Below, piece by piece: positions 1 to 8,488 of a DNA stretch of 57,297 nucleotides. The notes beneath the pieces were generated by a model that did no database searches, was not told the origin of the DNA, and worked only from the letters and a program-made list of their open reading frames with translations. Position numbers and translations under genes: made by a program. The stretch's first letter is position 1. Each line of letters starts with the position of its first letter. Source of the stretch: Clostridium sp. MCC353 (GTDB taxonomy: Bacteria > Bacillota > Clostridia > Lachnospirales > Lachnospiraceae); NCBI RefSeq assembly GCF_018785315.1, contig NZ_WQPN01000093.1:1-57297 (forward strand), in the 5' to 3' direction.

Positions 1-53
1 GAGGCGGCGGATGGAGGACCGGGGGTTTGGAACGGTCCTCCATCCGCCGCCTC
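1..53. repeat. 20-bp perfect inverted repeat
   Basis: Two 20-nt arms (1-20 and 34-53) are exact reverse complements, separated by a 13-nt loop. The stem is very GC-rich and no long T-run follows on the plus strand. It could be the terminator of a gene lying left of the window or a mobile hairpin element; the sequence does not decide between them. Confidence 0.8.
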
Positions 54-103
54 GCCCCGCTTTCCTGCTGGGAGTCTCAGGCTAAAGGGAATTAAAAGCA
101 TTA

Positions 104-991
104 TTATGAATTGGTGGGTGGATTATTTTTGTTGAGGGTAAAAATAATGAGAATAACAACGCTATAACCAATGATGGCTGGCAAAGAGGATTCAATTCCA
201 AAAGCACCGCCGGTTAATAAGTAAGATTTTGATTTCAATGCATAAGTAAATATTGCTGATCGGGGGTTAACACTAATTTCTAATATGCCGCCGATTATTA
301 CAAGGTTCCATATTCCGTGTACAACGGCACTTGACCATATGGAAGAACTTTGTATTGTAATCAAAGAGAACATGATTCCAACAGCAGTACCCGCAATCAC
401 CAGTATGAGAATATCGATTGCATTAGGGGCTTTCATATTAAAAATATGTAATAGTCCGAACAACACTGACGGCGCCAAAACCGCAATGGCTTTTCCCCAG
501 CGCAGTTCAAGTATATGCATGATCAGACCTCGGAAGATAAGTTCTTCTGTAATTCCTGCCACAAGGCATGTCCTAAAAATTGCATTCCATATGATTTCTA
601 TTATTTGTTCATTGTTCAATTCAGACACATGAAATATGCCAGGCGTAAATAGAATAAAAAAGCTGGATACTGCAACGGGAAGGACAACAGCACATAAAAA
701 CCACGTAATAATATTTTTTGGCTTGCGTATACGAAAATCATGCAATGGCAATTTGAGTATTTTAAGTATGTAAAAAATAGTGAGCGATATCAAAACGATA
801 ATTGTTAATAACGCCCGAATCGCAACTACTGCTAAGATTGAAGGTTCCATCTTTACGATAGAAAAAAACAAATCCACAGGAAGGGATGCCAATATATTGC
901 CTGCAAACCAAATTACAATACCCATCAATACATGAAAAATTGTCTTTAGTCCCCGTCTGTCATGTTCTAAATCTACTAATGAATTTCGCAT
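104..991 (-). CDS. CPBP family intramembrane metalloprotease
   Basis: A 295-residue, very hydrophobic protein of the CPBP/Abi (CAAX protease and bacteriocin-processing) family. The family motifs are visible: EELIFRG, where the paired glutamates and arginine belong to the active site, then LLHIFN with a conserved histidine, then HGIWN. Six to eight membrane segments are expected. The start follows a purine-rich ribosome binding site (AGGGGGG). Bacterial members act in bacteriocin self-immunity, peptide maturation or membrane stress, and the substrate cannot be read from sequence. The gene is AT-rich compared with the rest of the window and sits behind the deaminase gene on the same strand, so the pair may be a small acquired unit. 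Confidence 0.85.
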   Translation of the reverse strand: MRNSLVDLEHDRRGLKTIFHVLMGIVIWFAGNILASLPVDLFFSIVKMEPSILAVVAIRALLTIIVLISLTIFYILKILKLPLHDFRIRKPKNIITWFLCAVVLPVAVSSFFILFTPGIFHVSELNNEQIIEIIWNAIFRTCLVAGITEELIFRGLIMHILELRWGKAIAVLAPSVLFGLLHIFNMKAPNAIDILILVIAGTAVGIMFSLITIQSSSIWSSAVVHGIWNLVIIGGILEISVNPRSAIFTYALKSKSYLLTGGAFGIESSLPAIIGYSVVILIIFTLNKNNPPTNS

Positions 992-1083
992 GAAATTACC
1001 CCCCTATAAATAATAAAATCGTAAATCATATTTTATTATACCAACAAACTAGAAATAACACATACTTTTTTCGTTCCACCTAT

Positions 1084-1129
1084 CCAGACGGTCAATAAAT
1101 GGGGAACCCTAAAACCATTGACAAGCTGG
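1084..1129 (-). terminator. hairpin between deaminase and CPBP genes
   Basis: Paired arms CCAG/CTGG and GTCAAT/ATTGAC with small internal loops enclose a loop of about 20 nt in the 212-bp gap between the two minus-strand genes. It may be an intercistronic terminator or RNA-stability element. No strong U-tract is seen, so the call is tentative. Confidence 0.4.
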
Positions 1130-1203
1130 ATTTTTGCCGTGGCATTGCGCTGCTAAAACAAAGAACAGAACAAAAGCCCTAAGGGTTTTTTCAACCTCTT
1201 CTA

Positions 1204-1599
1204 TCACTCTGTCTTATAAGAAAAAGGCAATAGCTCCTTGGCTCCAATCTTTTTGTTCTCTCCATTTACTGAAAGGATTACTTCACATTCCGGCATGTAA
1301 TCGTGCAGTATTTGACGGCAGTTTCCGCATGGAGGTATAATTTCTTCTCCATCTTTTCCGCGAACCGCAACAATTGTTTCAAAATCCCTTTCTCCATGGG
1401 TAATAGCAGTTCCAATTGCTACCTGTTCTGCACATGCCCCATGCAAAGAATAAACATTTACCCCAACGTATATGTTGCCGTTTTTACACCGGATTGCTGC
1501 TCCTACCGTATGATTGTAGTTTTCTTTATCATAGTTTAAATGGATTGCTTTTTGCGCTTCTGTTATTAACTCATGATCTTTATCTGTTAATGGGTACAT
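1204..1599 (-). CDS. cytidine deaminase-fold protein, blasticidin-S deaminase-like
   Basis: A 131-residue zinc-dependent deaminase. Zinc ligands are Cys56 and the pair Cys91/Cys94 (PPCGNCRQ), and Glu58 in GACAEQ is the proton shuttle. The NxEN nucleoside-binding motif of true cytidine deaminases is absent. The protein instead has GVNVY before the CAE motif and KELLPFSY at the C-terminus, both of which recall blasticidin-S deaminase. The start is the ATG after an AAAGGGCGG ribosome binding site; an upstream in-frame ATG would add 15 residues but lacks a good site. It probably deaminates a cytosine nucleoside or analogue, and could detoxify a nucleoside antibiotic. Confidence 0.75.
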   Translation of the reverse strand: MYPLTDKDHELITEAQKAIHLNYDKENYNHTVGAAIRCKNGNIYVGVNVYSLHGACAEQVAIGTAITHGERDFETIVAVRGKDGEEIIPPCGNCRQILHDYMPECEVILSVNGENKKIGAKELLPFSYKTE

Positions 1600-1788
1600 T
1601 TTTATCCGCCCTTTCAAATTTTGATTGGTTGATCCGCGTCCCATCCACCGGAGGGAAGCGAATATACAACTGGTTTTATCATTCTAATATGGGCGCATGA
1701 AAATGTCAAACAGCCGTGTAAAAACAGTTCATTTGGTGTAAAATTGTAGTAACGCATGAATATGTAAATATAACTAGGAGGGAACGAA

Positions 1789-3411
1789 ATGGAGCAGATT
1801 TTATACAATGGAACGTTTTTGACCATGGATCCGGGCTGCCGGGAGGCGGAGGCAGTGTTGGTTTCAGAGGGCATGATTAAGGCTGTGGGGAAGTTTGAGG
1901 AAATCTGCGCCCTGGCGCCGGACGCCAAGAAGAAAGATATGGAAGGACACACGGTGCTGCCTGGATTTATCGATGGGCACTCCCACATTTCCGCGGTGGC
2001 TTATCAGCTTCTGATGGCGGATTTGAATCCGCCGCCTACAGGGGACTGCAGTTCGGTAGAGGACGTGATCAGGAAGATGAAGGAATTTTTGGCTTCCAGA
2101 AAGCTGGCTCCAGGGCAGTGGCTGATGGGGATGGGGTATGACAACAGCGTATTTCCCGACGGGAAGCACCCGACGAAAGAGGATTTGGACCAGATCAGCC
2201 GGGAACATCCGGTTGTGATTCTTCACGTGTCCGGCCATCTCTGTGTTGTGAATACAAAAGGGATGGAGCTGATGGGATATGTGGGGGATCATTTTGCGGT
2301 TCCTCAGGGCGGCGTTGTGGAAAAGAGCGGGCTTTTAAAGGAACAGGCATTTTTGGGATCGGATAAGATGGAAGGCCCATCCCCGGAAGAGGTGATCCGT
2401 TCAGTGGAAAATGCCTCCCGCCTCTATGCGTCCTATGGGATTACCACAGTACATGACGGAAAAGCCAGAATGTCGGAGTACAGGCTTTTAAAAGCCGCCG
2501 CCGAACAGGGGCTGCTATGCAATGATGTGGTCATCTACTTTTCGCCGGAAGCCGCTGAGGAACTTCTGCCCCATCAGTATCCGGCTCTGAATGGTTATCA
2601 TAACCGGCTGAGGTTTGCGGGTATGAAGCTGTTTTTGGACGGTTCGCCTCAGGGGAAGACGGCCTGGCTTTCAAAACCTTATTATGAAGCGCCGGAAGGG
2701 GAAGGGAAAAATTACCGGGGATTTCCGGTGCAGACGGAAGAAGACGTGATGGGGCTGATGAAGAAGGCAGTGGAAAATCATTGGCAGATCAATGTCCATG
2801 CCAACGGGGATGAAGCGATTGAGCAGATGATCCGCTGCTATACGAGAACTCTTGAGGAAACAGGGTGCAGAGAGAATTTGAGGCCGGTAATCATTCACTG
2901 TCAAACGGTTCGGGAAGATCAGTTGAAACGGATGAAAGAGATCGGCATGATCGCCAGTTTCTTTTTGGATCATGTATATTATTGGGGGGATTATCATTAT
3001 GAATCGGTTCTGGGGCCGGAAAGGGCGGAACGGATCAGCCCCCTTAAATCGGCTCTGGAACAGGACATTTCATTCACGCTTCACCAGGATTCTCCTGTGG
3101 TGCCGCCCAATGTCCTGTTTTCCATCCACAATGCGGTGAACAGGAAAACTTATAAAGGCAGGATTTTAGGAGAAGACCAGAGAATCAGCGTTTATGAAGC
3201 CCTTCAGGCGGTCACCATTCACGGGGCTTACCAGATATTTGAAGAGGATAAAAAGGGCAGCATTACTCCGGGAAAATGTGCCGATTTTGTGGTGCTGGAT
3301 CAAAATCCGGAGAAAACGGCGCCTGAGCGGATTAAGGATATCGCTGTTAAAGAGGTGATAAAAGAAGGTAAGACAATTTTTACAGCCCCTGGCCATGACG
3401 GAAATGCTTGA
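1789..3411 (+). CDS. amidohydrolase family protein (YtcJ-like)
   Basis: A 540-residue metal-dependent hydrolase of the amidohydrolase-3/YtcJ group. An N-terminal beta-sandwich strand precedes the metal motif GFIDGHSH (His64, His66). Further ligands follow in NVHANGDE and VIIHCQ, and the catalytic aspartate in TLHQDSP. The C-terminal GKCADFVVLD segment completes the composite domain. YtcJ-like proteins hydrolyse amides, formamides or cyclic imides, and the substrate here is unknown. The ribosome binding site is AGGAGGG. The next gene is a PrpR-like activator whose promoter overlaps this stop codon, so the two probably form a regulator-target pair. Confidence 0.85.
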   Translation: MEQILYNGTFLTMDPGCREAEAVLVSEGMIKAVGKFEEICALAPDAKKKDMEGHTVLPGFIDGHSHISAVAYQLLMADLNPPPTGDCSSVEDVIRKMKEFLASRKLAPGQWLMGMGYDNSVFPDGKHPTKEDLDQISREHPVVILHVSGHLCVVNTKGMELMGYVGDHFAVPQGGVVEKSGLLKEQAFLGSDKMEGPSPEEVIRSVENASRLYASYGITTVHDGKARMSEYRLLKAAAEQGLLCNDVVIYFSPEAAEELLPHQYPALNGYHNRLRFAGMKLFLDGSPQGKTAWLSKPYYEAPEGEGKNYRGFPVQTEEDVMGLMKKAVENHWQINVHANGDEAIEQMIRCYTRTLEETGCRENLRPVIIHCQTVREDQLKRMKEIGMIASFFLDHVYYWGDYHYESVLGPERAERISPLKSALEQDISFTLHQDSPVVPPNVLFSIHNAVNRKTYKGRILGEDQRISVYEALQAVTIHGAYQIFEEDKKGSITPGKCADFVVLDQNPEKTAPERIKDIAVKEVIKEGKTIFTAPGHDGNA

Positions 3412-3437
3412 CCCTGGGCATTTGGCTAACGTATAAT
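3408..3437 (+). promoter_or_regulatory. sigma-A-type promoter for the PrpR-like gene
   Basis: TTGACC at 3408-3413 and TATAAT at 3432-3437 with an 18-bp spacer. The -35 box overlaps the amidohydrolase stop codon, so the regulator can be transcribed separately. Confidence 0.65.
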
Positions 3438-3472
3438 CAAAATATTATAAAAGGACGGGAGCTGAGTTTAGG

Positions 3473-5356
3473 ATGGGAAAGATAGCGCTTCTGGTTTCCA
3501 GGGAAGAAATGCTGTATCAGGCGCATAATATCCTTCAGGAGAAAAAATATGAGATCAGTGAAATAAGGGTGGTGCAGACCCGGGATACCATTGTGGAGGC
3601 CAGACAATCCATTGCCAACGGGGCTTCCATCATCATTGCCCGGGGCCTGCAGGCCTCGCTGATTAAACAATATACGGACATTCCCGTGGTTGAAATTGCG
3701 CTTACGGCTCAGGAAATGGCCCTTTTGGTGGTAAAAGCGAAACAGATTGTGAAAAAGCCCAAACCGGTGATCGCGGTTGTGGGCTTTAAGAACATGTTCT
3801 GCGATATGTCGTATTTTGACACCCTGTATGATATTGAACTCAGGACGTATTATTCGGACAACAGTTCCGGCCTGCGGGACGCGTCCCAAAGGGCAGTTGA
3901 GGAGAAGGCGGATCTGATCATCGGAGGGGACACGACTGTGGAGGTGGCCACCAAAGCCCATGTGCCGTCGCTGTTTTTGTCCACCACGGAAGATTCGCTG
4001 AAGACTGCATTTGCCATGGCTGAAAGCATGGATTACGCCATGGGGGTGGAGAAGAAAAATGCGGCCCAAATGGAGACGCTGCTGGATTATTCCTACAGCG
4101 GAGTGATAAAACTGGACGCTGAGGGGCTGATTACAGCGGTCAACCCTCTGATGGAGGATATTCTGGGCAGCCGGGAAGAGGAGCTGACGGGGAAGCGGAT
4201 CACGGACGTGATCGTGGATCTGGATGTGGACGCGGTATACCAGGCTCTCAGTGAAGGGGAGGAGTATTCTTCTTTTATTGACGCCAACCGGACGTCCTTA
4301 TTCGGTGTTCTGGCCCCTGTTTTGATTGAAAACCGGGTGGACGGAGCTATTCTCACCTGCCATAAGATGAGGCGGCGCCAGTCTGTGGAGGTGGAATCTA
4401 AAAAGAAACGCCGTTTTGGCGGACAGATTGCCCTGGGAAAATTCCAGGATATACTTCAGGAATCAAAGGCCATGCAGGAATGCGTACATACGGCCAAACT
4501 TTACGCCCTTTCAGAGAAGCCGGTTATGATCATGGGCGAGCCCGGAAGTGAAATCCGTTTGATCGCCCAAAGCATCCACAATTCCAGTTTGAGGAACGAC
4601 GGGCCGTTTATGGATGTTTCCTGCTGCGGAATGGCGGGGGAAGACCAGACGGACTTGATTTTTGCCGATAAAGGGGCGGCAGCCCAGGTAAATGGGGGGA
4701 CGCTTTTTATCGAAGATGTGGATCAGATGACCCTTGAGAACCAGTACCGGCTGTATCAGTTGATCCGCTATAAACGCAGAAACAGCAGGGACGGCCTGCA
4801 GACGTCCCACACGGATGTCCGGGTGATGGTGTCTTCCGGCGCCCCGCTGGAACCGGTGGTGAACCAGGGGAAGTTCCGAAAAGATCTGTATTATCTTTTA
4901 AATGGGCTGGTGGTGTCCGTTCCTCCCATCAGGAACCGGGAAGAGGATTTAAAGCAGAAGATAACGGACTGCATTAAGGAGGGCTGTGAACGGTATTCCA
5001 GATATCATGTGCTGACAAACGGCGCTTGGAGGATTTTGATGGAATATGGCTGGAAGGGGAATCTGCTGCAGATTGAATCATTTTGTGAGCGTTTGATCCT
5101 GACATCGTCCAGAAGATCCATTGACGAAATCGCTGTTAACAGGCTTCTCAGGGAACTCTATCCTGAGACAGAGGAAGAGGAAGTGATGGATGGAGATCAG
5201 ATTTTCGCGTCGGTTTCCGAATCCAGAGAAGCGCAGAGGATTGTAAGAGCGCTGAAAAAGTGTGGCGGCGACCGGATGAAGGCGGCCGCGGAGCTGGGGA
5301 TCAGCAAGACTACGCTTTGGAGGCGGATGAAGCAGTATGAGATTACGGAGGGATGA
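3473..5356 (+). CDS. PrpR-like regulator with degenerate sigma-54 AAA+ domain
   Basis: A 627-residue protein with a PrpR_N sensor domain (about 1-190), a PAS domain (about 200-300), an AAA+ domain related to sigma-54 activators (about 320-545) and a Fis-type helix-turn-helix (about 585-625; AAAELGISKTTLWRRMKQY). The AAA+ core is eroded. The Walker A region reads GEPGSEIRL instead of GESGTGKE, so the lysine is lost. No GAFTGA loop exists between the Walker A region and GGTLFIEDVD, and the Walker B acids are swapped to E-D. It therefore probably cannot hydrolyse ATP or remodel sigma-54 holoenzyme and may work as a classical activator. PrpR_N domains sense small carboxylates or acyl compounds. 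The amidohydrolase upstream is the likely target. Confidence 0.85.
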   Translation: MGKIALLVSREEMLYQAHNILQEKKYEISEIRVVQTRDTIVEARQSIANGASIIIARGLQASLIKQYTDIPVVEIALTAQEMALLVVKAKQIVKKPKPVIAVVGFKNMFCDMSYFDTLYDIELRTYYSDNSSGLRDASQRAVEEKADLIIGGDTTVEVATKAHVPSLFLSTTEDSLKTAFAMAESMDYAMGVEKKNAAQMETLLDYSYSGVIKLDAEGLITAVNPLMEDILGSREEELTGKRITDVIVDLDVDAVYQALSEGEEYSSFIDANRTSLFGVLAPVLIENRVDGAILTCHKMRRRQSVEVESKKKRRFGGQIALGKFQDILQESKAMQECVHTAKLYALSEKPVMIMGEPGSEIRLIAQSIHNSSLRNDGPFMDVSCCGMAGEDQTDLIFADKGAAAQVNGGTLFIEDVDQMTLENQYRLYQLIRYKRRNSRDGLQTSHTDVRVMVSSGAPLEPVVNQGKFRKDLYYLLNGLVVSVPPIRNREEDLKQKITDCIKEGCERYSRYHVLTNGAWRILMEYGWKGNLLQIESFCERLILTSSRRSIDEIAVNRLLRELYPETEEEEVMDGDQIFASVSESREAQRIVRALKKCGGDRMKAAAELGISKTTLWRRMKQYEITEG

Positions 5357-5390
5357 TGCGCTTGGAGGGTGAGAGTACATCTCAGAGAGA

Positions 5391-5448
5391 AGCGCCCATC
5401 CCAGAGAAAAGTGCCCATCCCATTTGCCGATGGGTGGGCGCTGATTTT
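5391..5448. terminator. terminator between convergent genes
   Basis: AGCGCCCA (5391-5398) can pair with TGGGCGCT (5435-5442). A second, similar copy (GTGCCCATCC, from 5411) competes for the same 3' arm. The hairpin separates the convergent PrpR-like gene and yesM-like kinase gene and is followed by GATTTTAG. Confidence 0.55.
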
Positions 5449-5524
5449 AGCGGTTCCTATTTTGGCTCGGAAAGCCAGAAAAGGTGATAATTAAGCTGTA
5501 AAAGAAATCCGTATACCGAGTTAC

Positions 5525-7390
5525 TTATTCATCTATTTGTCTATTTATTTCAGCAGGATTCCCGGAGATTCCGCCGATTTCAACGATTGTGCCCAACCCT
5601 TCTTTGCTCCAGAGTTTCATATAACCGCTGGGATAGGCCAGGCGGATTCGCTGGCTGATATTTTTTAAGCCGATGTGGCGGCCGGAGCTTTCTACCTGGT
5701 CGTCTGTAATGCGGACGCGGAGTTCGTTCAGGGTTTCAGGCGGCATTCCCAGGCCATTGTCTATGATGTAAAAAGCCAGGGACTGGGGTTTCTTTTTTAT
5801 CTTGATTTTGATCTTCAGTTCTTCCGGCGATGAGAGGCCGGAGTGGGAGATGGAGTTTTCGATGATGGGCTGGAGCAGCAGGCGCAGCATGGGCATGGCC
5901 AGAACTTCCGGCCCGTATTCCCAGATGACTTGGAACTGTTCTCCCAGACGGCAGGACTGGAGATCTATGTAATTTTTCGTCGCATCGATCTCTTCCCGGA
6001 CGGTAACCTTTTTCATGGGTTCATCCAACGCGTAGCGCAGGAGCTGGGACAGGGCCGAGATCATGTGGTTGGCCGGAGTGGGCCGTCGGCCGATTTTCAG
6101 CACTTCCAGGTCAATGCTCTGAAGGGTATTGAACAGGAAATGAGGGTTGAGCTGGTACTGGAGGGCGGAAAGCTGCGCTGTGGAAAGGGCATATTTCTTC
6201 GCGTCCAGCTGGACTTTCAAATAGGTCTGCGACATGAACAGGTTGATGATGTTATTGATGATATTCAAATACGCGTGGTTTTTCATTTTCACGGGAGTGA
6301 GGGGCTCAAATTCCCCTTTTTCCGCATGTTCAAACAATTCTATGATCTGGAAAATCTGTTTATAATCCCGCATGGTATAAAAATACGCCAGGACAGAGGA
6401 CAAAAGGATGCTGAGCAGTCCGGCGGCCAGCGTCAGCTTTAAGATGGTATTGCTCAGCTTAAAGACCTCTTTCTGGGGGATGAGGGACTGATACCTCAAT
6501 TCATACACGCCGGGGAAAACTCCCGAATTATAAAAGTATCCGTCCACGATGGAGTCTGCGGGCGTGTTATTTTCAAAGAATGCGGCCGCCTTGGGCAGCA
6601 GTTCATCGTTTTTATTGGTGAAAAGCACCTGCCCGTTGGAATCGGTGATGAAAAGCCCCTGGCCATTATAAGAAGCGATGGAATCCAATAATTTATTAAA
6701 ATAATCCTGGCGGATGTTAACTGCCATCAGTTCATTGTATTTGAGCTGCTGGTACACGGTGACTACGGGGATTGTATGGGTGTCGAATTTATTTTTCTTG
6801 ACATTGCGCACTTTGATGGCGGCAGCACCGCCTGCTTGGGGCGCACCGCCAGCTTCTGGCGTTCCGCCAGCATCAGGCGCACCGCCAGCATCAGGCGCAC
6901 CGCCAGCATCAGGCGCACCGCCAATATCAGGCGCACCGCCAGTATCTGGCGCTTCGTCGGCCCAGGAGCTGTCTGCGGCCCCCTGAAACGTTTCCCGGTA
7001 GATGCCGTTTATAAAATAAGGGCTTCCTTTGATGGTGAGGAAAACGGACTGCAGGTAGGGCTTCGTGCTCTGGGCGTAATACAGGCTCTGCATGGACTGG
7101 GCCAGCTTTTCCAGATCGCCCGTACCGGCAGAACTGGTTCCCAGAGCGCTGATTAACGCCAGATGAAGACGGGAATCGGAGTTTACGGACACCTTATAAA
7201 ATTCCAATGTGCCGGTCAGTTCCTCCATGTATTGGGCCATCAGTTCCGTGGTGGATCTGGTTTTTTCCCGGGCTTCTTTTTTTACCTGCATGTTGATGTA
7301 AAAAATGGAGAGAAAGGCGAAAATGCAGATGGGAACCAGGGTAAGGCTGATAAACATTCTGAATTTGGATGCAAAATACTGGCGTTTCAT
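5525..7390 (-). CDS. sensor histidine kinase, YesM/LytS type
   Basis: A 621-residue membrane kinase. The first membrane helix is at about 10-33, an extracellular sensor region follows, and a second helix lies at about 316-338, followed by a HAMP-like linker. The His-kinase box QYQLNPHFLFN carries the phospho-acceptor His417, and the HATPase domain has the N-box (LQPIIENSISH) and DNGLGM. Residues 147-188 hold seven copies of a six-residue Pro/Gly unit such as APDAGG, an unusual flexible insert in the extracellular domain. The gene starts 4 bp before the response-regulator stop, indicating translational coupling. By family precedent it senses an extracellular oligosaccharide or binding protein and controls the ABC/lyase operon to the right. 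Confidence 0.9.
   Translation of the reverse strand: MKRQYFASKFRMFISLTLVPICIFAFLSIFYINMQVKKEAREKTRSTTELMAQYMEELTGTLEFYKVSVNSDSRLHLALISALGTSSAGTGDLEKLAQSMQSLYYAQSTKPYLQSVFLTIKGSPYFINGIYRETFQGAADSSWADEAPDTGGAPDIGGAPDAGGAPDAGGAPDAGGTPEAGGAPQAGGAAAIKVRNVKKNKFDTHTIPVVTVYQQLKYNELMAVNIRQDYFNKLLDSIASYNGQGLFITDSNGQVLFTNKNDELLPKAAAFFENNTPADSIVDGYFYNSGVFPGVYELRYQSLIPQKEVFKLSNTILKLTLAAGLLSILLSSVLAYFYTMRDYKQIFQIIELFEHAEKGEFEPLTPVKMKNHAYLNIINNIINLFMSQTYLKVQLDAKKYALSTAQLSALQYQLNPHFLFNTLQSIDLEVLKIGRRPTPANHMISALSQLLRYALDEPMKKVTVREEIDATKNYIDLQSCRLGEQFQVIWEYGPEVLAMPMLRLLLQPIIENSISHSGLSSPEELKIKIKIKKKPQSLAFYIIDNGLGMPPETLNELRVRITDDQVESSGRHIGLKNISQRIRLAYPSGYMKLWSKEGLGTIVEIGGISGNPAEINRQIDE
6827..6952 (-). repeat. 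18-bp coding tandem repeat, about 7 copies
   Basis: Seven 18-bp units encode [A/T]-P-[D/E/Q]-x-G-G in the extracellular domain of the kinase. The central copies are nearly identical at DNA level, so copy number could change by slippage. The unit count came from reading the translation. Confidence 0.85.
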
Positions 7391-8127
7391 AGGCGTTCAT
7401 CCTGTTCACGGAATTCCCGGGGAGTTTTTCCGCAGTACTGTTTAAAGGCGCGGGAGAAATTCTTAGGGTTGTCGTACCCCACCTCTGCCGCCACTTCATA
7501 TGTCTTCCTGGTGACATCCCGCAGCAGTTCCGCCGCTTTTTCCATCTTCACATCCAGAAGATATTCTGAAAAATTGATCCCTTTTTTCCGCTTAAATATT
7601 TTGGAAAGGTAGTTAGGGCTTAAACTCACTTTTATGGATGCCTCTTCCAAAGAAGCGTCCCTATAGTGCTCCTTCAAATACTCAGTGACCTGATCCACAA
7701 TCTGGTCGTAATATCCCGCAAAGGGCTCGTCGATCTTTTTAATCCCTTTTAACAGATCCAGGTTTTCTTTGATATCCGTAAAGACCTTTATGATATCCTC
7801 ATATTTTACCGGTTTTAAAATATATTCTTTGACCCCGAATTTGATTGCGGTACGGGCGTATTCGAATTCCGCATATCCGCTCAGCAGCACAATATTGATC
7901 TGCGGGTAGTCTTTATAGAGCTGTTCAGCCAAGGTCAGCCCGTCCATCTTAGGCATCCGGATATCGCTCAGCACGGCGTCTGCGCAGCATCGCTTGATAT
8001 AGTCGAGGGCGCTTTTTCCATCCGGCAGGACGGCGGCCACCTGAAAGCCCAATTCTTCCCATGGATAACAATAGGCCAGCCCTTCCCTGATATTCTTTTC
8101 GTCGTCGACAATGATTAAGTTATACAC
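7387..8127 (-). CDS. response regulator with AraC-type DNA-binding domain (YesN-like)
   Basis: A 246-residue regulator: receiver domain (1-120) with acidic pocket VDDE, phospho-acceptor Asp55 in VLSDIRMP and LKPVK near 105, then a paired AraC helix-turn-helix (about 140-240) ending in GYDNPKNFSRAFKQYCGKTPREFR. It is compact, because typical YesN proteins have a long linker that is missing here. It overlaps the kinase start by 4 bp, so the two are co-translated. The expected target is the divergently transcribed ABC/lyase operon starting at 8489, with the 360-bp gap as the binding region. Confidence 0.92.
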   Translation of the reverse strand: MYNLIIVDDEKNIREGLAYCYPWEELGFQVAAVLPDGKSALDYIKRCCADAVLSDIRMPKMDGLTLAEQLYKDYPQINIVLLSGYAEFEYARTAIKFGVKEYILKPVKYEDIIKVFTDIKENLDLLKGIKKIDEPFAGYYDQIVDQVTEYLKEHYRDASLEEASIKVSLSPNYLSKIFKRKKGINFSEYLLDVKMEKAAELLRDVTRKTYEVAAEVGYDNPKNFSRAFKQYCGKTPREFREQDERL

Positions 8128-8310
8128 CTGACTTCCCCCTGTTGTGTTAAATGATGTAACAGTTCAGACCTGCTGCAAAATGATTGATAATGATACCTTT
8201 TCACCGCTGGCAGTTCTTTTCATAAAATGCATTTAATTATATCATGATTATATGAGATTCGACAATAAATGTAAAGCAACTGGAAAATCATGGAGGAATC
8301 GTGTGAAAAA

Positions 8311-8343
8311 TAAGCGTAATAGTTCAGACCTGTCTGAACTGTT
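8311..8343. repeat. REP-like palindrome
   Basis: AGTTCAGAC and GTCTGAACT flank a 2-bp centre. Its core CAGACCTGTC(T/C)GAAC recurs at 25603-25617 and in degenerate form at 52029-52043; a half copy (CAGTTCAGACCTG) sits near 8159. It belongs to a dispersed intergenic hairpin family. Confidence 0.7.
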
Positions 8344-8375
8344 GCAAATAAGCCTGATGGCTCGTTTTTCACACC

Positions 8376-8483
8376 CAAATTTGTGCCGGAGCCACAAATT
8401 TGAATCGCAGCTGAGAATCTGAAATTCTCAGCGCGTGCCTTCGCAGCGCAATATCTGCGCAAAAAACGCTCCGGCAAGGAGGA
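8376..8483 (+). promoter_or_regulatory. multi-hairpin leader of the ABC/lyase operon
   Basis: Consecutive stems are visible: CAAATTTGTG/CACAAATTTG (8376-8402), CTGAGAAT/ATTCTCAG (8411-8431) and GCGCA/TGCGC (8446-8460). A possible long-range stem GCCGGAGC (8385-8392) with GCTCCGGC (8468-8475) ends directly before the ribosome binding site AAGGAGGA. The last 40 nt with the ribosome binding site closely resemble the leader of the LysR gene at 52120-53028, so this looks like a reused 5' UTR module. No clear sigma-A promoter was picked out upstream. Confidence 0.6.
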
Positions 8484-8488
8484 ATCGT

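Noticed and set aside
285-632. Open frame of 115 codons on the plus strand
   Set aside because: Lies wholly antisense to the CPBP gene, has no ribosome binding site and no recognisable domain.
5843-6442. 199-codon plus-strand frame inside the kinase gene
   Set aside because: Antisense to the conserved His-kinase and ATPase domains; composition fits a shadow frame.
8220-8477. 85-codon minus-strand frame in the ABC operon leader
   Set aside because: Runs through the hairpin repeats, lacks a ribosome binding site and encodes no recognisable protein.
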